Below, piece by piece: positions 1 through 12,343 of a stretch of DNA of 64,000 nt (its first letter is position 1; each line of letters starts with the position of its first letter). Made by a program: the position numbers and the translations under genes. The DNA is from Malus domestica (Eukaryota; Streptophyta; Magnoliopsida; Rosales; Rosaceae), in the NCBI RefSeq assembly GCF_042453785.1, contig NC_091675.1, forward strand, positions 53,206,501-53,270,500, written 5' to 3'. The notes beneath the pieces are model-generated. The model was given only the letters and a program-made list of their open reading frames with translations, did not search any database and was not told where the DNA came from.

Positions 1-616
1 TCCCTACAACGCTCTCTTTCTTCATAGTCTTCTCGGCAGTCACTAACATATTTAGTAACTCAGAGAGAGAACTATCCATCTTATTCATATTGTAGTTCAT
101 TACGAACTGCGCAAATGAATCAGAAAGAGAAGCCAATACGAAGTCCTGGGCCAATTCCCCGTCAAGTGGAGTACCAAGGTTCTCCAATTGTTCAATGAAT
201 CCTATCATCTTTAGTACATGTTGGTGTACTGGAGCCCCCTTGACCATCTTGGTCTTTACAAGTTCACAAACAGTGCTAAAGCGACGGTTGCGCGTCCCTT
301 CGCCATATAACTCCGTAAGATGGAGTATTATGGAAAATGCACTATCCATGCCCTCGTGCTGTCTCTGTAGCTCCTCATTCATGGAAGCCAACAGATAGCA
401 CTTGGCTTGTATATCATCCTCAACGTGCTTGTCATACTTAGCACGCTCATCCTCAGTAGCCTCAGGGCTTAGAGGTATGTGAGGTGGAGCCTTGTCTAGT
501 ACGTAAACAATCTTCTCCAATGTTAGGAGAATCTTGACATTACGATACCATGATGGGAAATTGTGCCCCTCTAGGCAATGTTTGTCGAGTATTTTCGCAA
601 GTGTGCTTCCAACCAT
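1..616 (-). CDS. Copia retrotransposon gag, 5' part (runs off window)
   Basis: An uninterrupted minus-strand reading frame starts at the ATG at 616-614 and stays open to the window edge (205 codons). It begins MVGSTLAKILDKHCLEG and continues with FPSWYRNVKILL, the layout of the UBN2/Retrotran_gag_2 family that forms the capsid of Ty1/Copia elements. A later stretch reads LLNMLVTAEKTMKKES, also typical of this gag. It lies downstream of the primer site and LTR to its right, so it is the gag of that element. Zinc knuckle, protease and pol would lie beyond position 1. No stops or frameshifts are seen in the visible part. Confidence 0.85.
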   Translation of the reverse strand, partial: MVGSTLAKILDKHCLEGHNFPSWYRNVKILLTLEKIVYVLDKAPPHIPLSPEATEDERAKYDKHVEDDIQAKCYLLASMNEELQRQHEGMDSAFSIILHLTELYGEGTRNRRFSTVCELVKTKMVKGAPVHQHVLKMIGFIEQLENLGTPLDGELAQDFVLASLSDSFAQFVMNYNMNKMDSSLSELLNMLVTAEKTMKKESVVG

Positions 617-3091
617 ATCTATATACATAAACAAATAAAATAATTAGATTGATTGTTGTTTAAGTCAAACGATTCGGGTCTTTAAACCGAATGACACCAC
701 CCACCATTTTTGGCAAATTCCATATCCCCCATAATGGAATCCGGGAGATTTCAAAGAAAGCTCCTAGCGGGTTATGGGAGGCTCACTATTACCAAGCCCA
801 CCTCACGATGATACGATGTTTGGCTAGCAACAATAATAATGAGAGGGTACAATTACCCATTCACAACAACCTCTTGTGATTACCCATCTTTTTGGCCTCT
901 AGAAAATAATACCTCACGATGATACGATGTTGGCATTATGTTTCTTAGTTAAGTTCTTTCCCACCATGCCGGTTTAGCTAGGGGTTCAAGCATGACCTCA
1001 CGATGATACGATGTTTGGCCATACTCGTTGCCTACCTTAACCTCATCAAATGTTTTAAATAAACTCCTCATGAATATAAGCATGCACTTTGTCACTTCCC
1101 CATGATAGGGTGAAGGTGGTGTACAAGTCATAAACGCTTGGAGCCTACCACGGTGGAAGGCCACGAAAAAGTGTTCTAAGCACTCTTACGCTTTCAACTT
1201 AATATTTGTTTGGTTGAGGGATTTTAAGGTCTCATCAATTTTATTTATTTAATCACAATCAAATAAATAATGTCCTATTACAACTACTAGTCCAAAGTTA
1301 ATGAATTTAGTAGCATATAATATCCCCACTATTTGTTTTCATAAAACAAATCAATATCAAAACATTTTTCAAAATATTAGAGATATATATAACTACTAAT
1401 TGTATTTATTATAGTCTAGTAGCGTATGATACTCCCACTAATTTGTTTTGAGAAAAACAAATCAATATCAAAAACGAATTTTTCAAATATTGGAAGTAAC
1501 TACTACTACTAAGGTTTTTGCATTCCTTTGAAATTGGACTTTATAGTTATCTTAGGCTCTTGGATGACTATGGACTTATTAGGTTATTGCAACAACGAGC
1601 CATCATTGTTGAATATAAACTCGGGGAGGTTGTGTCAATTTAATTACGTGCTTATCAATCCAATTAAAACCATTTTCATTGAGCCATTAGAAATGAAAGA
1701 CAATCATTCATTGCTAATTTGGGCATTGGACCCTTTTAATCTTTAATCTCATGTCAAACCCCTCTTTTAGTTATGTCTCATTTACCAATAGTTAAAGAAA
1801 CTCTAGTCTAGCACTAGAGGGAATCCACTAACGAATAGAGATTAAGAAGTAATAAGAATTACAAACCGATTTGTACAAATTCCTATAAATTACATATACT
1901 AAAAGGGGAGAGAAAGATTAACGTCAAACGTGACAAGGTCCAATTAAACAGTAATTAAAATACATTCCCAAGGTTCAAACAATTTGATTTTAACGCCTTA
2001 TCATATAGCTCAATTATCGTTTAAGGCATAAGTCCAAAGTCATCCATTTCATAACTACTTAAACACATTTAAATAATCATGATGGAATGCAACATAAACA
2101 TTTAGATTTAGGGCATATGGGCATAATAATATTATGAGTTTAAACAACTAACAAAATTAAAATCAAATATTTTAACTTTCTAGTTAGTAGGGGCCTAAAT
2201 GTAAATATGAAAAGTTAGGGGTAAAACCGTAAATATTTCAAAGTAAATATCAACTTTTCAAAGATTACAAAATAGCCCCACAAGTGGATAAATCCACTAG
2301 GGAGGCCGGCCATTCAATGGGAGGGTGGGAAGTCTCACCTACATGCTACAATTTAATGCAAAGTATAAAAAAATCCAAATTTGCATGTCACTTGGTTTTG
2401 GCATTAAAAGGCTTTAATGAGAAAGGTGATGGAAATCTCCTAGACAAGTCTAGGGTTTTTATAAGTTTTAATATGGTTATGGATGGTAAGAACATCATCC
2501 AAAACCATAAAACTATGCATGAAAACCAATTAAAACCATTTTCACCCAAAACCAAACCATGAACACCAAGAACAAAACCATGAACACAATTTCAAGATTT
2601 GTACATTCTTGGTGATTTTTCAAACCCAAAAACAAAAGTGACAAGAACACTTCTTTTAAGCTTTAATAGGATGTGTGAGTGGTTTACAATAAAACACAAA
2701 CACAACCCAAAACCACTCCCAAAACCGTGCCTACCCTTAGCAACAAAACCCCAAATTTTGTTCATGACTTATTCTTCATTTATGCATACAAAACAACTTT
2801 TACATGCATATCTTTTTCAACTCTTGATTTACATTTTTCAACCATTGAAAAACAAAAGACAAACATACTTTTAAATGAAGAAATAATATGTCAAACTAGT
2901 TCTAAACTCATTTTTCATTCATGCATACAAAACACTTTTGCATACATATCTTTCTCAACTTTTGACTAACATTTTTCAACTATTGAAAAAACAAAAGATA
3001 AACATACTTTGAATGAAACAATACTATGTCATACATAACATTAATACCCATATGCATAAAATCCAAAAGGACACATTATACATAAACCTTT
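617..3091 (-). other. Long untranslated leader of the first Copia element
   Basis: This is 2.5 kb between primer site and gag with no convincing coding frame; short open frames on either strand lack family similarity that I recognise. It contains three dispersed copies of a 19-23-nt motif (see separate entry) and AT-rich stretches. Such a long leader could hold packaging or translation-control sequence, but nothing here proves it. Confidence 0.6.
801..1018. repeat. Three copies of a short motif in the Copia leader
   Basis: The string CCTCACGATGATACGATGT occurs at 801, 912 and 996 (plus-strand view), spaced 111 and 84 bases. Flanks differ between copies, so this is not a simple tandem array. 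It lies about 200-400 bases upstream of the gag start. Confidence 0.85.
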
Positions 3092-3104
3092 GGCTCTGAT
3101 ACCA
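3092..3104 (-). other. Primer-binding site, initiator tRNA-Met type
   Basis: The minus strand reads TGGTATCAGAGCC two bases inside the LTR end. This is complementary to the 3' end of plant initiator tRNA-Met, the usual primer for minus-strand synthesis in plant Copia elements, and it fixes the orientation and LTR boundary. Confidence 0.9.
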
Positions 3105-3106
3105 CT

Positions 3107-5016
3107 TGAAGGGAAATCTTTGAGATTCTAGCATGGGATTTCATAATGACTATCATGCATATTCAAATCAAATTTAATATACGAAAGCAGCGGAAGCATT
3201 TATAACATATTATCAAAGCTATAGTCATGCAAATCCCCTTCAAGGTTCATAGGTTTATATATAATGCATCAAAACATTTTAAAGAATCAAGAACAAAGTG
3301 AAGGTTAGTCTTATACCTCTTGATCTAGACTTGAGACCAAGCATGGGCCACCTCCAAGCCCTTTGCTCCTTGAAATCCTTGAGCCTAGCTTCCCTCCTTG
3401 CTTCCTCCACTTTGTTACAATGAGTGCTCCTAGGTTCTCTTCAAGTTCCCAAAGTAGGAAACCTCTAAAGATCCTCACCCACAAGTGTAGTGAGAAGGAT
3501 GAAGGAATAACCAAAAGAGTGAAAGATTGTTAGCTAAATCACCCTCTTTGGTGGCCGGCCTTTGTGGTCTTAGAGAGCTATTTTCTTTTGCCTCTTTGTT
3601 GTTCAAAAACTCACAAAAACCCTAATGAACAATATCTCTATAAAGTTCCTTATATAGACAAAAGAAACCTAGTCAACACTTGACTAAATATCTCACCCTT
3701 TCCACCTTTAAGTGGCCGGCCTCTTTGTTGTTTGTTTGGGCTTTGGGCTTTTATTATTTCAAGTCATCCAATGCTTGAATAAAAGCCCAATGGGTTTAGG
3801 CCCAATGGGCCCAATTAAACCCGAATGTTTCTTAAGCCCAAAACGATCTTTATCGCTTTTATGATTTCTTTAGATGTTCTAAATTAATCACAACAATTAA
3901 TTAATCCAATTAATTATTTCCATCATCCATTAGTTACTCACTACAATAGTGTTTTGGTGAACAATCTTTTAGGTTCTAATTAGCAAGGCAGTGAGGTGAT
4001 TGGCATCAATCCAATTGCTTATATTTAATTCAATCACTTAGTGAATTAAAACTTCATTTTAATTCACCTTTCTTCTTTGACGACTACATTTAATCATCTA
4101 GAAGAACTCACAAGCTATGAGTGACATCTAACCATATGTCATATCTACCCAAGCTAATGTAGAAGTTTATTCGAAGAACCTAGTCAGTTGGAATTACAAT
4201 GTAATTCAATCCTTCTCTAATACAATACTCTCAATCACATCATTAGGGTATGGATATATCATGTCAAACCCCTAATGTGATTATTCCTTCTTATATGATT
4301 CAATTGAGTCGTATAGGAACGCTTTCCTTTATTACGCTCGATACTTCGGCCGAAGATTCCCGAATCATATCTTAGAGTATTCTTCCTCTCTTATCGAGGA
4401 TTAGAGATTCCTTGTTGTGCATACACTTGCCTTCATGACTAAGTGGCTTAACCCCAATTATGTCGTGGACACCCTCGAATGGGGAGACTTTGACATAATC
4501 AAAGATTAAGTACTTAACCACAAGACAACGACGATGCCTCAGGTCTAAGGATTACTTACATCTTTCCAACCATTAGAGTTACTTGCTTGACATGTGAGTA
4601 GACCTCCATGCAAGTACTCTCGTTCGATTGTGTTCAGTGAACTCATTCCCTTAATGAGCACCTACATACTTGTCTTAGTGTCACAACACGAATGGGATGA
4701 GACTTTCCATCCTTCCAATTGAAGCAGACATAGTATGTACCGGTCTACGCATTGTCAGTATCCCTTCGACAATCCAATGACCAGGAACCTTTTGGACATC
4801 TGGTTATGTGAAGAAGGTCTCTGTAGTCTAACATCATTAGATTACTTCTTCAATCGATCCATTGTCCATGGATACACTATTTAGGACATATATCGTTTAT
4901 TGAGTTAGTCCTAATTCGTGTCTTTGCCATTTGATGTAAAAGATTCATCCATACATCCATTTATTTGTCCTGAAAGATTTCTTCCAAAGATTGACTTTCA
5001 GGGCATATTTCCAACA
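3107..5016 (-). repeat. 5' LTR of the first Copia element
   Basis: On the minus strand the LTR begins TGTTGGAAAT at 5016 and ends CCCTTCA at 3107, two bases before the primer site. The ends form an imperfect inverted repeat (TGTTGGAAAT against TGAAGGGAAAT). At 1910 bp it is long for Copia. A TATA-like CTATATAAGG lies near 3648-3657 on the minus strand and is the probable promoter. Confidence 0.8.
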
Positions 5017-5645
5017 AAAAACGAGTTGAGTTTTATTTTTCATATTTGGAAAAGATAATTTTGAATTCAAAATACCCAACTATTTACTTTTCAGCCAAAT
5101 TGTACTTATTGCGACACATATCAACAACATTGGGTCTTAGTTTTGCAACATAAATGGTTTTGACGGATTTAGACAGTATGGATCAACCTGAGAAACGAGT
5201 TAGTTTCAGGTGGTTGAGTAGAAAAATTTGATTTTAGGAGATTAAGTGAGACTCGAGTTCAATCTCAAGAGGATTTAGGTTCAATCGGAAGAGGTTTAGA
5301 TGTAAGTACTAAACTGTGTGAGGTTTTTCCAGCCCTATGAGTTGTCCTATGGCTCATTTACTAATCTGTAATCAGAAAAAGAAGAATTGAATTGAAGAGG
5401 AGTTTGAATATGGTGGAATCAAATTCCCGTTAGAACTGTTTACTAAAATTTTAAGGAATCAGAATAGGAATAGTAATAAATCATATAAGCTATTTACTAA
5501 TTAACTATAATAGCCCGTATTTAAAAAAGATTATTTATTATATATATGTGTGTGGGTAATTATTTTTACATAATGATATTATTAGATTTGTTTTATACAA
5601 GAATCTACTTTCGATATGTAAAATAGTCTCATCGTAAAATCCTTT
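5017..5645. other. AT-rich intergenic stretch, nothing recognised
   Basis: This is the outer flank of the first Copia element. I see no coding frame, RNA gene or repeat structure here beyond the TSD at its right end. Confidence 0.5.
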
Positions 5646-6081
5646 GAGTAAATTGTAGCAATGGTCAATCAACTAAAAATTCATTACCATTGGTCCTCAA
5701 CTCATCAAAATGTGTAGCTATGGTTCTTTTCATCAACTTCATTAAAATTTTGTCAAAATAAATTATGTTGGAATGACCATTGCTATAATTAGGGTCCCTC
5801 AACTCATCAAAACATGTAGCTATAGTCACTTTCGTCAACTTCATCAAAATTTTGTCAAAATGAGTTATGTTGGAGGGACCAATGCTACAATTGGGTTAAA
5901 ATTGAGGGACCATTGCTTCAATTGGGTTAAAGTTGAGGGACCATTTCTCCAATTGGATTAAAGTTAAGGGACCAATGGTAATGGATTTTTAGTTGAAGGA
6001 CCATAGTTGCATGTTTTGATGAGCTGAGGGACCAGTGCTCCAATTGAGTGAAAGTTAAGGAAACATTGCTACAATTTACTC
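5646..6081. mobile_element. Mutator-type MITE, copy 1
   Basis: A 436-bp element starts GAGTAAATTGTAGC and ends with its exact reverse complement. It is flanked by the perfect 9-bp direct repeat AAATCCTTT (5637-5645 and 6082-6090). A 9-bp TSD is the hallmark of Mutator-like elements. The interior is built from degenerate repeats of a unit reading 'gagggaccattgctccaatt' in both orientations, so it can fold back on itself. No transposase is present. A relative lies at 15364-15831. Confidence 0.85.
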
Positions 6082-6241
6082 AAATCCTTTTTGCTACAAA
6101 ATTATTTCAAACTACCTAGTATTATTTCACGTTCATATGTAATTAGAGATATTATTTAGTTTGAATTGGAGAAGGGGATTATGATGAGTTTGGCTTGATT
6201 TTTCTCACAAAGGCAAGGTGCCGTTTGACAATCATTAGAGT

Positions 6242-6442
6242 AATAGCTCGTGACCAGGGCAGATAGTTGAATTCGTTTAGGAGTACAGAGCTCAAACGTT
6301 GAATTGGGTTGGTATCCATGGTTTCGTTTTTTGAAACTTTCTCTGATGATGTTGCCATAATGGCTTTAACTGGTTTGGATTTGGTAGGTTTTCGGAAGAA
6401 CACAGATGCAGGTCCACGAGGGATCACTGCTCTGATACCATA
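6242..6442 (-). pseudogene. Truncated second gag start beyond the left LTR
   Basis: From 6442 leftward the sequence repeats primer site, spacer and the gag N-terminus (MATSSEK..., ending PWSRAI) seen at 13689-13489, with few changes. Homology stops at about 6242 and unrelated sequence follows. This stub is downstream of what should be the 3' LTR. Confidence 0.85.
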
Positions 6443-6800
6443 TGAAAATTTGGATCCAATATATGTTTTTGAATTACCTGATGCAGCAGAGTTTATATAC
6501 AATTTATTGCACACGCATGCAATAAACAAAAGGACTGTCCATATTGCAGCAGTCAGAATCCACATGCAGTGGCCTTGCTGTCCACGATGCATGTGTACTT
6601 GTTGTCCAGATAATGATGCATCTACACATGCTAACCTAGCTGTGAAGGAATGATAATATTCCTTCTGTCTAGTCTGTGGAGCTCCTTAAACAAGTGGAAC
6701 ACCTTTAACAACTAGCACTAAACCCTAGCTGAAAGCAAAATGAGCTGTTATCCATCAAAGCCATTATTCTTCCAATTGTATTAGGGTTAAAGAATATTCA
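6443..6800 (-). repeat. Left (3' or shared central) LTR of second Copia element
   Basis: A 358-bp LTR, TGAATATTC...TTTTCA on the minus strand, nearly identical to 13690-14047. A polypurine tract abuts its right side and a second primer site plus gag start abut its left side, so it could serve as 3' LTR of one copy and 5' LTR of another. Confidence 0.9.
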
Positions 6801-6803
6801 ATA

Positions 6804-6812
6804 CTTCCCCTC
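6804..6812 (-). other. Polypurine tract of second Copia element
   Basis: The minus strand reads GAGGGGAAG three bases before the start of the left LTR, the expected place and composition for the plus-strand primer. Confidence 0.75.
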
Positions 6813-9800
6813 AAGCTGGATCGAGAGATTTTCTGGATCCAAGCTTGAAGAGAATACGATTGAAGAGAATACGATCAAGTTGAGCAGAAGGAAGAGGCTT
6901 GGTGAACACATCGGCTAGTTGATCACTGGAGCGAACAAATACAGTTTGTAACAGCTTGGACTGGACTTGGTTGCGGACGAAATGACAGTCAACCTCGATA
7001 TGCTTTGTGCGTTCATAGAAGACGGGGTTGGCAGCAATATGCATCGCTGCTTGATTGTCACAGTGGAGGAGAATTAGCTTGGAAGAGATGATTTCAAGAT
7101 CATGCAGCAAACTCTTTAGCCAAATTAGTTCGCATGCAGTAGATGCCATTGCACGGTACTCAGCTTCTGCGCTTGACCGAGCTACAACGGATTGCTTTTT
7201 GCTCTTCCACGTGACGAGGTTACCACCAACAAGAGTGCAGTAACCAGTTGTGGACTTGCGATCAAGGACATTGCCTACCCAATCAGAGTCTGTGTATCCT
7301 TCAATGGTGAAGTGTCCGTTGTTTTGCATGAAAATCCCGGTAGACATTGAGCTTTTCAAGTACCGAATGATCCTTTTAACTAGTTGCAGATGATGAGATG
7401 TGGGAGAATGCATGAACTGGCTGACAAAGCTAACAGCATAAGCAATGTCAGGTCGAGTTATAGTCAAATAGATAAGTTTTCCTACCAACCTTTGATACTC
7501 CGATGCATTTTCAAGCTGGATGCCTGAGGTTTCATGCTTGAAATTTGTTGGTAGTGGTGTTTTAGCAGGTTTGTAATGCATCATATTGGCTTCTTTTAAA
7601 AGATCGAGAACGTACTTTTGTTGATTTAGAAACAGCCCAGTTGGAGATTGATCCATTTCGATTCCAAGAAAGTATCGAAGTCTGCCAAGATCTTTGATTG
7701 AGAATGTTGAATGTAAGGTGGCTTTGAGAGCATTTATTTCTTCTGGATTATCTCATGTGACAATAAGATCATCAACATAAACAAGTACCACCAATCGTCC
7801 ATGCGTACCAATCCTAGTGAACATTGAAGAATCTGCATTGCTTCGTTTAAAACCGGATGACATAAGGACAAAGCTCAGTTTTGAGTACCAAGCCCTTGGA
7901 GATTGCTTGAGACCGTAAATGGCCTTGTTAAGCTTGCAGACTATTCCTTGTTCATTCTCTCGTTCATGACCAGGTGGTAGGCGCATGTACACTTCTTCTT
8001 CTAACTCTCCATGTAGAAAAGCGTTTTTTACATCCATTTGATGTAGAGACCAGTGTGAATTGATAGCCACCGAAAGAAGAACTCTAACTGTGTTCATCTT
8101 TGCCACCGGGGCAAAGGTTTCTTTGTAATCTACCCCGAAGGTTTGCGTGAAGCCCCTTGCAACTAACCTTGCCTTGTGCCGCTGTATGGTTCCATCTGAG
8201 TTAAATTTTGTCTTGTAAATCCATCTTGCCCCAACCACACGTTGATCTTTTGGCAGAGAAACAATGCTCCAAGTTTTAGTTTCATCGAGTGCCTTCAGTT
8301 CCTCAAGCATGGCACGCCTCCATACAGGTTATTGGTTTGCCTCTTCGAAGGATCCAGGCTCAGAGTTTTGAGATAACTTAGTAACAAAGGCCGCATGAGA
8401 TGGGGAGATCTTGCTATGGTAAACCATTTGTCCAATAGGATATCTAGGCGTGTAGATTTCAAAATCATCAAGCTTGGCTGGAGGTTGTCTGTTTCGAGAA
8501 GGATTCATTCGTGGAGGAGTAGGTTGTTCAAGTTGGGGCTCTCTCCTTTCGTGGAGGACTTCTTCATCATTTGCTTCCATATTTTCATGAGCTGGCTCTA
8601 TCTCAATAGCTTCATTGTGCGATGTTGACAGCCTTGGATCATCAAGGACGAGAGGAGTGGGAAACACTTTATATGAGAGCTCCCCCTGAGGTTCATCATC
8701 ATGCTTCTGAAAGAAGAAGTGCGTCTCATCAAAACGTACATCCCTGGATACAAACACCTTTCTGGTCTTAGAATCATAGCATTTGTATCCCTTTTGGGAA
8801 GTTGAGTAGCCTACGAATGCACACTTGATAGCCCTTGGATCAAGTTTGTCTCGGTGAATAGTTTGAATGTGCACATAGCATACACATCCAAACACACGGA
8901 GATGACTTATGTCAATATCTCTCCCCTTGAGAATTTGGCAAGGAGATTTAAACTTCAAGATTCTGCTAGGAAGGCGATTGATGATGTATGCAGCGGTTTG
9001 TATAGCTTGAGACCAGAACTTCTTTGGAAGATTTGCTTGTAACATTAGTGATCATGTTTTCTCAAGCAAATCTCAGTTCTTCCTTTCTGAAATGCCATTT
9101 TGTTGTGGCGTTCCTACACAACTTGTTTGTTGTAAAATTCCATGCTCACTTAAGTAAGTTGTCATGATTTTGGAAGTGTACTCAGAGCCATTATCAGACC
9201 TTAAGATGCCAATATTAGAGTTAAAATGATTTTGAACTAAGTTATGAAAATTTTTGAAACACTGGAAAGCTTCGTGCTTGAATTTAAGTAAATACACAAA
9301 GGTAGTTCTAGAGAAATCATCAATGAAAGATATAAAGAATCTGTAACCATCAAAAGACTCTAAGGTTGCAGGTCCCCAAATGTCGGAATGGACAATTTCA
9401 AAAGCTTTGGTAGCTCTAGAGAGAGAATGGGGAAAGGGTAACCTGGTAAACTTAGATTTGTGACAAACTTCACAATCTGGGATCTCTTTACAGAAACTAG
9501 GAAAAATAAAAGACATAACATGTGAAGAAGGGTGAGCTAATCTCATGTGCCACAGCTGCTCCTTGTTTACTGTGTTTGAGTTTACGTAGAAACTTTTTGG
9601 AAAACTTGAAGAGAAGTTGACATAGTACAGGCCATTGAGGAAGAAACCTTTACCAATCGTTTCCTTCGAAACTCGATCCTGGAAAATCACACAGTGAGTG
9701 GAAAAAATTGCAAGACAATTGAGCAATTGTGTTATTCTTCCTACTGACAGCAATTTGAAAGGAAAAGAAGGGACATGCATGACAAGGGATTCTTTTTTAC

Positions 9801-9826
9801 TTGAGAAGATTTTGAGTTTTCCTATG
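6811..9826 (-). pseudogene. Copia pol: integrase, reverse transcriptase, RNase H (broken)
   Basis: The order is that of Ty1/Copia. The integrase zinc region (H, H, CEVC) is followed by core motifs HSDIWGPA, FIDDFSR, LRSDNGSEY and GTPQQNGISERKN. RT has WIYKTKFNSDG, HQMDVKNAFLHG and YVDDLIVT. RNase H has DSDWVGN, ARSSAEAEYRAMA and HCDNQAA. All pieces lie in one frame but four stops interrupt it: two TGA between 9075 and 9046, one TAA near 8329 and one TGA near 7753. Both 9-kb-area TGA stops fall where relatives usually have arginine, which fits CGA to TGA decay. The copy cannot make a full polyprotein. Confidence 0.9.
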
Positions 9827-9831
9827 CCTAC

Positions 9832-12343
9832 TAACACGCCCCGACCCCGATATTTCCCCGAATAATAGGATAGGCACGTGCTGGCCGACACCCGAGGGTG
9901 ACGAAAGCCATTTATTGATTGCAATTGCTGAAAACAAGAAATAATTGAGACTTATAAATATAAAAGAATAATGAATATGCATTTAAGGAACATGTTCAGA
10001 GCACACATCTAATCTAGAACATTAAAGGAAATAATATGAAATTAGATGAACAAAGGAATTGGTCCTACACCGAGAGGACTCGAAGATACCGATGCGGAAG
10101 TGCCTGGATGCCAGGATTGTATGCCTCGATTCTAACTCCTGAAGGGGGCGCAAAACTAACATGAGTGGACCAATTTGATATAGATATAATAAAACAGTTA
10201 TCAACGTACTAAACCCCAGGTTTATGAAAACACATATATAATGATAAACATAGGTTTTCCGAAACCTAGCATGATGTGCAGTATCTCAAATCATAACTCA
10301 TATATAATAATCACTAGTGAATTGTCCGATAACCCCCAGGCCCCATGTTGGCTCCCCGTATCTGAGCAGACAGTCAGAGGAAAATACACTTCAGGCCCCA
10401 TGCCGGCTCCCCGTCCCTGGTCTTAAATGCCAGAGGAAACACCCTCCAGGCCCTATGCCAACACCAAACCGTCGCCCGGGATGGACCGGAATCTATCCCT
10501 ACGTCCCGTAGCGGAAAGGACCACTAGGTAAGTACAAAACCACTGAACATATATATATTGAAAAACAACTTCATAGTATAAAGTCATCCATCATCTATAC
10601 TATAAAGAGGTGTTCGAAACATGTTCTAAATATCATATCGTCATCCATCAGATATTCTATAAGAACACGGGTTATAGGAAAAATAGTAATAATTCAAACT
10701 AGCCTCAGTAAGCATGTTATCTCACAAAACGTTTCATAAAACGTAATCATCAAATCATGCTTTTCATGTATGCATTTCTACTATAAAACATGCATTTTAG
10801 AAGGGGTCCACTCACAGTACTTCGCCGTCGAAAAGCCACGCAATCTATCGAAGAAGGAACGCCACTATAATTGCCCCTAAGCACATAAAGAGTCCAATTA
10901 ATAAAACTCTATTTTAACAATTGAATTTGGGAAAACAGACGTTGGAAACGGATTCAGAACGTCGAATTACCTTAAGAAGGGTCCTGGACAAAAACCCGAA
11001 AAGTCAACCCTAAAGTCAACGTTGACCGGGGGTCATCGGTCAAATTAGGTCTAACAGGTTTTAGGTTAAATAGGATTAGGATCTATTGGGTTTTAGAAAC
11101 CTAGGGTTTTTTGGGTTAAAAGGGTTTTAGGGTGAAAAGGCTTTAAGGTGAAGAAATGGGGTTTGGGCTTAAACCCAAACACACACACACACACACGGGC
11201 TGCACATGCAGTGCACAGCCCACACAACACACACACACACATAGGCCGGCCCTAAGGCCTCACCAAAGGGCTGGGCTTTAGGCCCTAATTAAAAGGAATT
11301 GGCCCAAGGCCCTTTGGGTCTTTAAAACAATATAAATAAAAAAATAAAAATGAAACGGGCCAGGGGATTGGGTTGGTCCAAAACGGGCTAAGGCCCGTGG
11401 GTGAGAGGAGGCCGGATGGCCTGGGTTTGTCGAAGGAGAAGGCCGGAAATTCGGCCGGAAAACCCTCCAATTTTAAACGGCCATAACTTTATCACTACTC
11501 AACGAAATTAAGCGAGAAAAAAACAAAAGTTGTAGCCCTTGAAGAGACGAAGAGAATGGTACCTCACACGACGTCTAACTCGCCTTGGTTTGGCCGGAAA
11601 ACGCCTCGAAAGCCGTCGGACTCGCCGGAAACTAGGTAAGATTCAAATGAGTATAACTTCTTCAATACTCAACGAAATTGAGTGAAACAAAAAGGAAAGT
11701 TGTAGTTCTCAGCGAGAAGAAGAGATTGATACCTTGCACGCTGGCCAAATCGCCGTGGTTTGACCGGAAATTGCCTCGAAAGTGGCGGTGCCCGCCGGAA
11801 AATCTAGAAAACACTTTCCCGAGTTACTTCTATGCTATATCCTCGATCCACAAACATATCACAGGTAAGATTTAGGCCACAAGGACGAAAATGAGAAGAT
11901 TTCAAGTGTCCCGAGGCTTACCCAAATTGAAGGGACAAGCAATCTCGCCGGAGCTCCTTTTCCTGTTTTCTGGGGTCGCGGGAACGAGAAGGAGAGAGAG
12001 AGCAGGACGAGATGGTGATGGAGATGGCTTCTCCAAGCATGCGGGTCTCTGCGTGCGTGCGGGATTATCTGAAGAGAGGGAGAGAAATGAGATATGAGAG
12101 AGAGCTGAGAGGGAGAGACAGAAAGACAGAAAACGAAAAAGAAGAAGGAAGGGGCTTCACGGGGGGACAGAGAGAGAAATCAGGAGAGTGAAGGGGGTGC
12201 TGCCACGTGGCAGCTTGGGGGAGAAAGAATACAATGTTAAATTTTTCAGATTGGGTAGATAAAATGGGACCAAAATAATATATTTAAAACATTTAGGGGT
12301 AATTACAAACATAAATCTTTATAATTAGGGGGCGGGTGTTACA
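9832..12343 (-). mobile_element. Nested 2.5-kb insertion, candidate solo LTR
   Basis: The Copia reading frame is split and both flanks carry CCTAC (9827-9831 and 12344-12348; the match can extend to CCTACTA). On the minus strand the insert starts TGTAACACCCGCCCC and ends GGGGCGTGTTA, giving short inverted ends. It has no credible coding frame. Interior features are a degenerate repeat 'caggccccatgccggctcccc' family near 10336-10460 and an AC microsatellite at 11179-11245. A 5-bp TSD, a TGTAACACCC start and 2.5-kb length fit a solo LTR of a Gypsy (Tekay/Del-like) element; a non-autonomous DNA element with an unusual TSD is the alternative. Confidence 0.65.

Larger units (their letters stand above)
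1..5016 (-). mobile_element. Ty1/Copia LTR retrotransposon, 5' half
   Basis: In minus-strand order the element shows a 1910-bp LTR (5016 to 3107), a primer-binding site (3104-3092), a leader of about 2.5 kb and gag (616 onward). The LTR starts TGTTGGAAATATGCCC, a start seen in several plant Copia lineages, and ends in CA. The rest of the element and its other LTR are outside the window, so LTR identity and the target duplication cannot be assessed. Confidence 0.85.

Noticed and set aside
6309-6653. A 114-codon plus-strand frame identical at 13556-13900
   Set aside because: It lies in the LTR, primer site and gag start of the Copia element, antisense to gag; duplicated only because the LTR region is.
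9832-9924. Extension of the integrase frame upstream (starts MQSINGFRHP)
   Set aside because: These codons come from the nested element, not from Copia.
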